NCBI RefSeq assembly: GCF_002900095.1
Contig: NZ_LLKN01000002.1
Span: 1,550,001-1,614,000, forward strand
DNA: 64,000 bases
DNA from: Salegentibacter mishustinae
GTDB lineage: Bacteria > Bacteroidota > Bacteroidia > Flavobacteriales > Flavobacteriaceae
Direction: 5' to 3'
The notes beneath the pieces were generated by a model. That model did no database searches. It was given only the letters and a program-made list of their open reading frames with translations, and was not told the origin of the DNA. Position 1 is the first letter of the stretch; the number at the start of each line of letters is the position of its first letter. Of the stretch, positions 17,797-26,407 are shown in pieces. The position numbers were made by a program, and so were the translations under genes.

Positions 17797-18842
17797 AAAT
17801 TTGCTTTGTATTAAACGATATTGAAAATGAAAGTTGCGGAACTTCTGTAATGCTCATGACTATGGCTCATTCAAGAGGCCATGAAGTTTATGCTATGGGC
17901 GTGGGTGATTTCAACTTTCATCACGATGCTCCAATAAGCATTAATAGTACACAAATACCAAAAAATACAAAAACCAAATCTCCAAAAAAGTTTTTAGAAG
18001 CTTTGCAAAGTTCTAAAGCCAGAAAAAAGAAAATTACAGCAAAGACTTTAGATGTGCTTTTTATTAGGAATAACCCTACCGAGGAAGATTCTGGCCGGGA
18101 ATGGGCTGAACAAGCCGGTGTTGCTTTTGGACGAATGATGCAGCAACAGGGAGTTTTGGTATTAAATGATGCCTATGCCCTTTCCAACGCTTTTATAGAT
18201 AAACTATATTTCGAAGAACTTCCTGCGGAAATTAAACCCGATTCTCTAATTACCAGGAATAAAGAAGACATTCTAAAATTCTGGGAAAAGAATAATAAAA
18301 AGATCGTTTTAAAACCATTAGAAGGATCTGGAGGACAGAATGTTTTTCTTGTTGATGAAAATGAAAAAAATATCAACCAGATCATTGAAACTATCAGCCA
18401 ACAGGGTTATGTAATTGCCCAGGAATTCTTACCGGCCGTAAAAGATGGTGACGTTAGAATTATTTTAATGAATGGTCGTGTAATGGTAAAAGATGGCAAA
18501 CAGGCTATTATTAGGCGTGTAAGCGGGGAAGGTGAATTCCGTAGTAATTTTGCACTTGGTGCCACGGCCGATAGCAGTGACCTTACTCCTGAAATGCAAC
18601 GTATTGTAGATCTTACCGCTCCAAAACTAATTCGAGACGGACTTTTTTTCGTAGGTCTTGATGTGGTAAAAGATAAATTAATTGAAATTAATGTGTTAAG
18701 TCCCGGGGGGATGGAGCATTTTAAAGATATAGGACTGCCAGAATTTTCTGATACGGTTATTGAAGCGATAGAGCGTAAAGTGGAATATAAAAACCTTTAT
18801 GGGCATCAATTTACCAACAGGGAAATTGCCTGTATGGAATAA
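17793..18842 (+). CDS. ATP-grasp ligase, glutathione synthase/RimK-like
   Basis: A 349-aa ATP-grasp enzyme. The N-terminal substrate domain opens MKICFVLNDIENE. The ATP-grasp core has KPLEGSGGQNVFLV (Lys174 onward, nucleotide binding), VIAQEFLPAVKDGDVRII, and the metal-binding FVGLDVVKDKLIEINVLSPGG near the C-terminus. It resembles bacterial GshB but lacks a GshA partner here. Lying between a MATCAP-like peptidase and an aspartoacylase-like hydrolase, it more likely ligates an amino acid or acyl group to a peptide or small molecule. The ligation product is unknown. Confidence 0.88.
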   Translation: MKICFVLNDIENESCGTSVMLMTMAHSRGHEVYAMGVGDFNFHHDAPISINSTQIPKNTKTKSPKKFLEALQSSKARKKKITAKTLDVLFIRNNPTEEDSGREWAEQAGVAFGRMMQQQGVLVLNDAYALSNAFIDKLYFEELPAEIKPDSLITRNKEDILKFWEKNNKKIVLKPLEGSGGQNVFLVDENEKNINQIIETISQQGYVIAQEFLPAVKDGDVRIILMNGRVMVKDGKQAIIRRVSGEGEFRSNFALGATADSSDLTPEMQRIVDLTAPKLIRDGLFFVGLDVVKDKLIEINVLSPGGMEHFKDIGLPEFSDTVIEAIERKVEYKNLYGHQFTNREIACME

Positions 18843-18865
18843 ATAAAATTTAAAAGGAACTTATT

Positions 18866-19786
18866 ATGAGCAACAAACCAGATAAACATATTCCCAGAAT
18901 AATTGGGAAATATACCAGCAATAAAAAAGGACCTTTACTCTTTGTAACCGCCGGAATTCACGGTAACGAACCTAGCGGTGTAAAGGCCCTGGAAGAAGTT
19001 TTTAGACAACTGGAAAAAACTAAACCCGAAATTGAAGGAACACTTGTTGGTGTCTCCGGAAATCACAAAGCCTTAAATCAAAATAAGCGTTATATAGATG
19101 AAGATCTAAATAGGGTTTGGACCGAAGAGAACATAAAACAAAAAAAGAATGAAACCCACGAGCAAAAAGAAATGTGGGAGATTATTGAGATATTAAATAA
19201 ATTCCCGGAGAAAGATTTCACTAAAAGGTATTTCCTAGACTGCCACACTACCTCATCGGCAAGTTTGCCGTATGTTTCGGTGCAGGAAGTAAATGATAAT
19301 AATAATTGGGCGCATAATTTCCCAACTTTTATTGTACGCGGATTTAGCGATATAATTACCGGCGATATAGATCATTATCTAAGCCGAATAGGAATGACAG
19401 GTTTTGTTTTTGAAGCAGGGCAGCATGAAGATAAAACTTCAGTTGAAAATCATGAAGGTGTGATCTGGCTGGCTCTAAAAGAAGCCTGTAACCTGGATCT
19501 ATATAAAATTAAGACTTATCCAGAGTGTGTAAATCGTTTTGCCGAAAAGAATGCCCCGGAGCAAAAAACTTTTGAGTTGGTACATCGCCACGGACTGGAA
19601 GATTCTGATAAATTTGAAATGGAACCTGGATATGAGAATTTCCAGAAAATTAAGAAAGGTGAACTTCTGGCAAAACAGAACGGAAAAGAGTTGAAAAGCG
19701 AATGGGATGCGAGAATCTTTATGCCACTTTATCAATCCCAGGGTAATGATGGCTTTTTTGTTATTGAAGAAGTTGAAGTCAAATAG
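18866..19786 (+). CDS. Succinylglutamate desuccinylase/aspartoacylase-family zinc hydrolase
   Basis: A 306-aa member of the AstE/AspA branch of the M14 carboxypeptidase fold. Zinc ligands are visible as His32 and Glu35 in GIHGNEPSG and His127 in DCHTTSSASLPY, with a general base Glu183 in VFEAGQHED. The C-terminal beta domain is present (EPGYENFQKIKKGELLAKQ). It should cleave an amide bond between an acyl group or amino acid and its carrier. It begins 23 bp after the ATP-grasp gene, so it is the third gene of the operon and is a candidate eraser of the ligase product. Confidence 0.88.
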   Translation: MSNKPDKHIPRIIGKYTSNKKGPLLFVTAGIHGNEPSGVKALEEVFRQLEKTKPEIEGTLVGVSGNHKALNQNKRYIDEDLNRVWTEENIKQKKNETHEQKEMWEIIEILNKFPEKDFTKRYFLDCHTTSSASLPYVSVQEVNDNNNWAHNFPTFIVRGFSDIITGDIDHYLSRIGMTGFVFEAGQHEDKTSVENHEGVIWLALKEACNLDLYKIKTYPECVNRFAEKNAPEQKTFELVHRHGLEDSDKFEMEPGYENFQKIKKGELLAKQNGKELKSEWDARIFMPLYQSQGNDGFFVIEEVEVK

Positions 19787-19844
19787 TTGAAATCTCTAAA
19801 TCTTTCTGAACTCATTCCAGAATCTAAGGCTGGAAATTAAAAGC

Positions 19845-19882
19845 AGACCTCACAGATTTTTGAAACCTGTGAGGTCTTTTTT
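19845..19882 (+). terminator. Rho-independent terminator of the QEGLA operon
   Basis: 11-bp perfect stem AGACCTCACAG / CTGTGAGGTCT, an 11-nt loop and a T run. It may also serve the convergent lactonase gene through the A-rich left flank. Confidence 0.85.
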
Positions 19883-19904
19883 GTAAGATATTTCTTTAGT
19901 TGAA

Positions 19905-21026
19905 TTAATTTTCGGCAAATTCTACACAAACAGGTGACATTACTTCAATAGGAAGCAAATGCTCTTCCAGTTTACCTGTTTCTAAATTAACCTTGAAGCT
20001 GCTAATTGTGGAAGTGTCCTGATTGGCTGCGTAAAGAAATTTCCCGTCTGGAGAAATTGCAAAATTTCTTGGAGTTTCCCCTTTGGTGGGGTAATGACCA
20101 ATAGCACTTAATTTCCCTGAATTCTCATCTACTTTAAAACCGGCGATACTGTTATGCCCGCGGTTAGAAACATAAACAAATTTTCCTGAAGGATGCAAAT
20201 GAATATCCGCTCCGGAATTTTTACCATTAAAATCTTTAGGCAGGCTGGAAATATTCTGAATAACTTCCAGGTTTCCATCATCTTCAATTTCAAAGACACT
20301 AATTGTAGAATTTAGCTCATTCATGGAAAAAGCGAAGTTTTCCTCTCTAGAAAAACTAAAATGCCTTGGGCCAGAGCCTTCTTCTAATTGCACGAATGGG
20401 TTTTCTTTAGGGCTTAATTTTCCGGTTTCTGCATTAAAATTATAGATCCAGATCTTATCGTTTCCAAGATCGGCGATATAAGCAGTTTTGTTATCTGAAG
20501 AAATCGAAACCGAATGTGCGTGTGAAGCTTCAGGATTTTCTAATTGTACTTTTTGCTGTTTTTCAAGAAGACCATCTTCTCCCCTTTCATAAACCATCAC
20601 CACGCCTCCCATATAATTGGAAACGAAAACATACTTCCCAGATCTATCTAATTCAATATGGCAGGGCGCAAAACTTTCAGTAGAGATTTTACCGAGTTTT
20701 TCCAGGCTATTGTCTTTATTTCTTTTATACGAATAAATAAATCCAGAATCAGCATCTTCGCTTCCCAACTCACTCACAGCGTAAAGATTTTCACCGTCAT
20801 CAGTAGCTTTTACAAAACTGGGATTTGTGATTTCAGCTACTGTTTTTTCTGGTTGTAAACTTCCATTTTCAGGATTCTGCATCGCCAAAAATATTCCTTT
20901 AGCCTTTCCATCTACGTGGCCTTCTTTTTTGGTGTAAGTTCCTATATAAACAGGAACCTCAGTATTTTGAGCGGCACAGCTTCCGGTTAAGATAACTGCA
21001 AGAGTTATTAAAGTAAATCTTATCAT
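19905..21026 (-). CDS. Secreted lactonase-family beta-propeller protein (6-phosphogluconolactonase-like)
   Basis: A 373-aa seven-bladed propeller of the YbhE/lactonase family. Repeated blade motifs are visible, such as KYVFVSNYMGG, KFVYVSNRGHNSI and KFLYAANQDTSTISSF. It starts with a signal peptide ending near TGSCAAQ, which suggests a lipoprotein although the -3 residue is not ideal. I prefer ATG 21026, which gives a normal signal peptide; an upstream ATG at 21047 would add seven residues and overlap corA. The export signal argues against the cytoplasmic pentose phosphate pathway and for a periplasmic or surface sugar lactonase. Confidence 0.82.
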   Translation of the reverse strand: MIRFTLITLAVILTGSCAAQNTEVPVYIGTYTKKEGHVDGKAKGIFLAMQNPENGSLQPEKTVAEITNPSFVKATDDGENLYAVSELGSEDADSGFIYSYKRNKDNSLEKLGKISTESFAPCHIELDRSGKYVFVSNYMGGVVMVYERGEDGLLEKQQKVQLENPEASHAHSVSISSDNKTAYIADLGNDKIWIYNFNAETGKLSPKENPFVQLEEGSGPRHFSFSREENFAFSMNELNSTISVFEIEDDGNLEVIQNISSLPKDFNGKNSGADIHLHPSGKFVYVSNRGHNSIAGFKVDENSGKLSAIGHYPTKGETPRNFAISPDGKFLYAANQDTSTISSFKVNLETGKLEEHLLPIEVMSPVCVEFAEN

Positions 21027-21037
21027 AGTTCTATTGG

Positions 21038-22114
21038 CTAAAGCCATTTTTTACGTTTAAAATATATAATCATTAGGATAAATATGGTGATCATTACTCC
21101 CCAAAGTACAAAGTAACTATATTCCCACTGCAGCTCGGGTATGTATTCAAAATTCATCCCATAAATACCCGCTATAAAAGTTAGCGGAATAAATATAGAG
21201 GCCATAATGGTTAAAACCTTCATCACCTCGTTCATTTTATTGCTAATGGTAGTCATATACATATCCATAAGTCCCCAGGCCATTTCTCTATAAAGATCTA
21301 TATTTTCTGAAACTTGAAGGATATGGTCGTGAAGGTCGTTTATATAATTCCTTGTTCGGTTTTTTATAAGTTCATTCTGCATATTTTGAAACCTGGAAAT
21401 CACCTCTTTAAGTGGAAACACTGCTCGTCTAACCCTCAAAATTGCTCTTTTAAGATCCTGGATTTCATAAGTAATATCATCACTTGGCTGACTTTCAAAT
21501 AATTGTTCTTCCAGGGCTTCAACTTTTTCGCTTAACTCGTCTACTACCAGAAAATAGTGGTCTACAATGGCATCTAAAAGTGCAAAAACAAGGTAATCTG
21601 AACCGTTACTACGTATACGCCCATATGATTTTTCCAAACGGCCTCTAACACCATCGAAAACATCACCCCCGGCTTCCTGAAAAGTTAGTACATAATCTTT
21701 TCCAAGAACAAAACTTATATGCTCATTAACCAGTTTTCCATCCTGGTGATAAAGCATTTTAGCCACGATAAATAAATAATCTTCATACTCATCTATCTTT
21801 GGGCGCTGGGTAGTATTTACTATATCTTCAATAATTAAAGGATGGAGATCGTAATATTTCCCAAGTTTTTCTATTTCAGCGGTATTACTTAATCCGTCTA
21901 TATTAAACCAGGTTATGCGATCTTCAGCTTCAAATTTAAAAGCATCTTCAGTAGTCGAAGAAGTAAGTCTCTCGAAGTTGTTTTTATTGTAATCTATTAC
22001 TTCAAGCTTAGTTTCGCCCGATGGTTTTCTACCTACGTAAGTTACCGTTCCCGGAGGTTGGTTAACAGATTTCATCTTAGGCCTAAGAAAACTTTGGGTT
22101 AGTTTTTTCACCAT
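21038..22114 (-). CDS. corA: CorA-type magnesium/cobalt transporter
   Basis: A 358-aa protein with a large N-terminal cytoplasmic domain, a long helix and two C-terminal membrane helices. The signature YGMNF between the two helices is the Mg2+ selectivity loop of CorA. Other family features are WFNIDGLSN, HPLIIEDIVNTTQRPK and the C-terminal basic tail KRKKW. It would form a homopentameric channel for Mg2+ or Co2+ uptake. It lies directly upstream of the lactonase gene, so the pair may be co-transcribed. Confidence 0.94.
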   Translation of the reverse strand: MVKKLTQSFLRPKMKSVNQPPGTVTYVGRKPSGETKLEVIDYNKNNFERLTSSTTEDAFKFEAEDRITWFNIDGLSNTAEIEKLGKYYDLHPLIIEDIVNTTQRPKIDEYEDYLFIVAKMLYHQDGKLVNEHISFVLGKDYVLTFQEAGGDVFDGVRGRLEKSYGRIRSNGSDYLVFALLDAIVDHYFLVVDELSEKVEALEEQLFESQPSDDITYEIQDLKRAILRVRRAVFPLKEVISRFQNMQNELIKNRTRNYINDLHDHILQVSENIDLYREMAWGLMDMYMTTISNKMNEVMKVLTIMASIFIPLTFIAGIYGMNFEYIPELQWEYSYFVLWGVMITIFILMIIYFKRKKWL

Positions 22115-22341
22115 AATTCCTACTTTGTAGGCCTAAAGGTAATAAAGTTTTGTTGTGCCGAAATATTAAAAATTTACTGAAGGAAATATTTGAAACTAAA
22201 TTTGAGAAAAGAAAGGTTTGTAAGCATAACCTAAAAAATGGATTATCTCTAAAAAACTGAGTTATATCATATCTAGATCTTTAAAATGGTAATAGTTTTA
22301 TTAATACGTTTCCAGTAAGAACTCTTTAGCGCAAGACTATT

Positions 22342-23667
22342 ATGAAAAAGTCTAAACTCGATATATACCTTTTACTCCCAATCAAAAATTTTATCGAGAA
22401 AAAAACCTCCGTAGGTTTATTGCTTATTTTTTCGGCCCTTCTTGCTATGATCGTAGCTAATTCTCCCTTATCTGATGCCTATCATAGTCTTTGGAAGCAA
22501 TATATTTACTTAGGAATAAATGATTTCGTAATTAAGAAAAACCTATTGCATTGGATTAACGATGGACTCATGTCTATTTTCTTTTTTATGATTGGGCTGG
22601 AACTTAAACGCGAAATACTGCAAGGGGAACTTTCAAGTTTTAAGAAATCTATGCTGCCTATAGGAGCTGCCATTGGAGGGATGATTTTTCCAGCGCTTAT
22701 TTTCTTTTATTTAAATACCGGTTTAGATTCTGTTTCTGGATGGGGAATTCCTATGGCTACAGATATCGCATTTGCCCTTGGTATTCTATACCTGCTTGGA
22801 GACCGTGTTCCTTTTCCTCTAAAAGTATTTCTAACCGCCATCGCTATTGTAGATGACCTTGGCGCCGTGCTGGTGATCGCATTTTTTTATACTTCAGATA
22901 TTTCTATACAAAGCCTTGCCATTGCAGGGATCTTCCTACTCATTCTGGCTGCAGCCAATTTAATAGGGATTAGAAACACCTTATTCTATGCCGTAATGGG
23001 AATTGGCGGATTATGGCTGGCAATTTTACTTTCAGGAGTGCACGCCACTATTGCGGCCGTTTTGGCAGCTTTTGCAATCCCCAATACAAAACGTATAAAC
23101 ACCCCGTTATTTCTTCGGAAATCTAAACTCCTGGGGTATGAAATACAGCAAGAGTTTAGAAACAGGAAGAAGAATCCCAAAGAGGCCGAAGAAAACATTA
23201 CGCATACCATTGAAAAATTCGCTTCTTTAACCGAAGATGCCACTCCCCCATTACAACGATTGGAACATGCACTTCATCCATTTGTAAGTTTTGTGGTACT
23301 GCCAATCTTCGCATTCGCAAATGCCGGCGTGAGTCTTGGAGAAACCTCCTTCGATTCGGTTATAAGTCCGGTAATGATCGGAGTTGTTGTAGGATTAATT
23401 TTTGGGAAATTCATCGGGGTGGTTTTATTCTCCCGACTTATGGTTTGGTTTAAGATAGCAGATCTTCCCAAAAAAGTAAAATGGAAACACGTTTACGGAA
23501 TTGGTTTTCTCGCGGCTATTGGTTTTACCATGTCACTCTTTATCACCGATCTCGCCTTTGAGAACGAATATTATATGTCTCAGGCAAAAATAGGGATCTT
23601 AATGGCTTCTTCAATCGCAGGAATTACCGGGTACTTTTACCTAAGAAAAATTGGTAATGGAAGCTAA
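22342..23667 (+). CDS. nhaA: Na+/H+ antiporter NhaA
   Basis: A 441-aa antiporter with about twelve membrane helices. Family markers are SLWKQYIYLGIND (short periplasmic loop), FFFMIGLELKRE, MATDIAFALGIL and the paired aspartates in AIAIVDDLGAVLVIAFFYT, which are the ion-binding residues equivalent to D163/D164 of the E. coli protein. A cytoplasmic loop of about 60 residues in the middle is longer and more charged than in E. coli. It expels Na+ in exchange for H+, in keeping with a saline habitat. Confidence 0.95.
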   Translation: MKKSKLDIYLLLPIKNFIEKKTSVGLLLIFSALLAMIVANSPLSDAYHSLWKQYIYLGINDFVIKKNLLHWINDGLMSIFFFMIGLELKREILQGELSSFKKSMLPIGAAIGGMIFPALIFFYLNTGLDSVSGWGIPMATDIAFALGILYLLGDRVPFPLKVFLTAIAIVDDLGAVLVIAFFYTSDISIQSLAIAGIFLLILAAANLIGIRNTLFYAVMGIGGLWLAILLSGVHATIAAVLAAFAIPNTKRINTPLFLRKSKLLGYEIQQEFRNRKKNPKEAEENITHTIEKFASLTEDATPPLQRLEHALHPFVSFVVLPIFAFANAGVSLGETSFDSVISPVMIGVVVGLIFGKFIGVVLFSRLMVWFKIADLPKKVKWKHVYGIGFLAAIGFTMSLFITDLAFENEYYMSQAKIGILMASSIAGITGYFYLRKIGNGS

Positions 23668-23744
23668 TACACTCAAACCTGATTCCCATCATATTATCTA
23701 CGCTTAATTTCCTGAAAATTTGCAGGTAAAATACATAAAAAAGT

Positions 23745-26150
23745 ATGAGCAGCTGTTTTCACTGTGGTGAAGAATGTAAAGAAGAGCACCATGTTTTTCA
23801 GGAAAAAGATTTCTGTTGTCACGGCTGTAAAACCGTTTTCGAAATCTTAAATGAAAGCGATCTTACCTATTATTACGATCTTCAGGAAAAACCAGGAATT
23901 TCCCCTGCTGCCTCAGAAGGTAAATTCGATTTCCTCGACAATCCTGAAATAGCCGAAAAGCTATTAGAATTTAATGAAAATAACACTCAGATAGTAAATT
24001 TCCTGGTGCCATCTATGCACTGTAGTTCGTGTATTTGGGTTTTAGAGAATCTTGGGAAACTAAACCATGGAGTAAAATCGGCACAGGTAGATTTTCCAAA
24101 GAAAACAGTAAGAATAAGTTTTTCTTCGGAAAAAATAAGCCTTAAAGAACTGGTTTATCTACTCAGCAGAATTGGCTACGAACCCTATATTTCCCTGAAA
24201 GATTATGATGAAAAGGATCATAAAGTAAACCGAAGCTTAATCTATAAGCTTGGTGTTGCCGGATTTGCTTTTGGTAACGTGATGTTTCTTTCTTTTCCCG
24301 AATATTTTGAAGTGAAAGAGTTTTGGCTGGATCAATTTAAATATTTATTCCGCTGGCTCATGTTCGCTTTCTCATTGCCAGTAGTTTTTTATTCGGGATC
24401 AGATTATTTTATTTCAGCATTTAAAGGTTTAAGAGCTAAAATCTTAAATATAGATGTTCCCATTGCTTTAGGAATAGCGGTACTTTTTATAAGAAGTACT
24501 ACAGAAATACTATTAGACCTGGGAACTGGTTTTTTTGATAGTCTTACAGGCCTGGTTTTCTTCTTGCTTTTAGGAAAGTTTTTTCAACAGAAAACCTACT
24601 CCTACCTGTCTTTTGAAAGGGATTACAAATCTTATTTCCCTATGGCGGTTACTCGTTTAACGAAAAACAGTTCCAAAGAAACTATAGAGGAACAGGTACA
24701 GGTTTACAAAATAAAATCTGGGGATCGTATTTTAATACGAAATGGCGAATTAATCCCAATCGATGCGGTTTTAATGAAAGGAGAAGCCAATATAGACTAC
24801 AGTTTTGTAACCGGCGAAGCCGAAGCCGTTAGAAAGGAATCTGGGGAAACACTCTATGCCGGTGGAAGACAACAAGGCGGAATCCTGGAAATTGAAGCGA
24901 TAAAGGCTATAGACCAGAGTTACCTTACCAAACTCTGGAGTAATGAAGTCTTCAAAAAAGATAAAAAAGGACATTTTCAAAGTTTAATCAATCAAATTAG
25001 TAAACGCTTTACCGCCGGGGTTCTAAGCATTGCTTTTCTTTCCACTTTATTTTGGCTGGTTTATGATCCTTCTAAAGCCTTAAATGTTTTTACCGCGGTC
25101 TTAATTATTGCCTGTCCTTGTGCAATTGCCTTGGCAACACCGTTCACGCTTGGGAATTTGCTTCGAATCTTCGGAAGAAATAAATTTTACTTAAAAGAAG
25201 CCAATGTAATTGAACAAATAGCAAAAATTGATTGTCTGGTATTTGATAAAACCGGGACGATTACCTCAAATAAAAAAACCGAGGTTTTTTACGAAGGTTT
25301 AAAACTTAATGCAGAAGAAGAAAGCTTGTTAAGTAGCAGTTTAAGAGCTTCTGGGCATCCATTAAGTAGGCAACTCTACCAGATCCTGGATAAAAACAAT
25401 ATTCAGAGTTTAGATGAATTTAATGAACATACCGGGAAAGGAATTAGCTCTGGAAGCAATGGCAGTAAGATGAAGATTGGATCAGAAACATTTGTAAAAG
25501 AAAATGTTACTGAAACCAAAGAGCTTAACAAAACTACCGTACATATTAGTAGCAATGAACAATATAAAGGCTGCTATGTTTTTAAAAATTCCTACCGTGA
25601 AGGTCTTGCTGATCTATTTAAAGAATTAGGCGAAAATAAACAGCTTTTTATCCTTTCTGGAGATAATGATGGTGAAAAAGAAAGGCTGGAAAATATGCTG
25701 CCTTTAAATACCAAATTTTACTTCAATCAAAAACCAGACGATAAGCTCAATTTTATAAAAAAGCTTCAGCAAGAAGGTAAATCGGTTATGATGATTGGTG
25801 ACGGACTTAACGATGCCGGGGCACTTGCTCAAAGCGATGTTGGGATCGCAATTTCAGAAAATATTAACGTTTTTTCTCCAGCTTGTGATGGTATCCTGGA
25901 AGCTTCTAAGCTCACCAGTCTAAACAAATATTTTCAACTTTCAGAAAAAGGAATAAAAATCATTAAATGGAGCTTCGCGCTAAGCTTATGCTATAATGTA
26001 ATTGGCCTGGCTTTCGCAGTCACAGGGAATTTAATGCCGGTAATCGCGGCCATACTTATGCCTTTAAGTTCTATTAGTATAGTAGCCTTTACCACCGTGG
26101 CCACAAACCTTGCCGGGAAGAAATTAAAACCAGGATTAGCCGAAACCTGA
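23745..26150 (+). CDS. ccoI: Copper-translocating P-type ATPase of cbb3 assembly (CcoI/FixI)
   Basis: An 801-aa P1B-ATPase. The N-terminus has a Cys-rich metal-binding segment (CFHCGEEC, CCHGC), followed by a heavy-metal-associated domain with MHCSSC (Cys93 and Cys96). The membrane metal site is CPC at 457-459, the phosphorylated Asp501 is in DKTGTIT, and the hinge is GDGLNDAGALAQSD. The N-terminal Cys-rich extension separates CcoI/FixI from ordinary CopA. It delivers copper to the CuB site of the cbb3 oxidase encoded just downstream and is the first gene of the operon. Confidence 0.94.
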   Translation: MSSCFHCGEECKEEHHVFQEKDFCCHGCKTVFEILNESDLTYYYDLQEKPGISPAASEGKFDFLDNPEIAEKLLEFNENNTQIVNFLVPSMHCSSCIWVLENLGKLNHGVKSAQVDFPKKTVRISFSSEKISLKELVYLLSRIGYEPYISLKDYDEKDHKVNRSLIYKLGVAGFAFGNVMFLSFPEYFEVKEFWLDQFKYLFRWLMFAFSLPVVFYSGSDYFISAFKGLRAKILNIDVPIALGIAVLFIRSTTEILLDLGTGFFDSLTGLVFFLLLGKFFQQKTYSYLSFERDYKSYFPMAVTRLTKNSSKETIEEQVQVYKIKSGDRILIRNGELIPIDAVLMKGEANIDYSFVTGEAEAVRKESGETLYAGGRQQGGILEIEAIKAIDQSYLTKLWSNEVFKKDKKGHFQSLINQISKRFTAGVLSIAFLSTLFWLVYDPSKALNVFTAVLIIACPCAIALATPFTLGNLLRIFGRNKFYLKEANVIEQIAKIDCLVFDKTGTITSNKKTEVFYEGLKLNAEEESLLSSSLRASGHPLSRQLYQILDKNNIQSLDEFNEHTGKGISSGSNGSKMKIGSETFVKENVTETKELNKTTVHISSNEQYKGCYVFKNSYREGLADLFKELGENKQLFILSGDNDGEKERLENMLPLNTKFYFNQKPDDKLNFIKKLQQEGKSVMMIGDGLNDAGALAQSDVGIAISENINVFSPACDGILEASKLTSLNKYFQLSEKGIKIIKWSFALSLCYNVIGLAFAVTGNLMPVIAAILMPLSSISIVAFTTVATNLAGKKLKPGLAET

Positions 26151-26210
26151 TCTAGATCATATTTTTAATTTTAACACAGTTTTAAGTTTGCTTAAAATAA
26201 TTCAATAGAA

Positions 26211-26405
26211 ATGAACATCATTTACCTCTTACTAGCTTTAAGTGTATTGGTAGCTCTCATCTTCTTTATCGCCTTTATTTTTTCAGTTAAAAAAGGGCAG
26301 TATGACGATGTTTACACACCATCGGTAAGGATGTTATTTGATGATGAATTAGTAAAACAAAAATCTGATAAATCCAGTTCCACCAAAAACAAGAAATCTA
26401 ATTAA
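26211..26405 (+). CDS. ccoS: cbb3 oxidase assembly protein CcoS
   Basis: A 64-aa protein with one N-terminal membrane helix followed by the family motif FSVKKGQYDD, then a Lys/Ser-rich cytoplasmic tail. CcoS is needed to insert haem and copper into CcoN. It lies between ccoI and ccoNO, three bases before the latter, which is the standard position. Confidence 0.93.
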   Translation: MNIIYLLLALSVLVALIFFIAFIFSVKKGQYDDVYTPSVRMLFDDELVKQKSDKSSSTKNKKSN

Positions 26406-26407
26406 CT

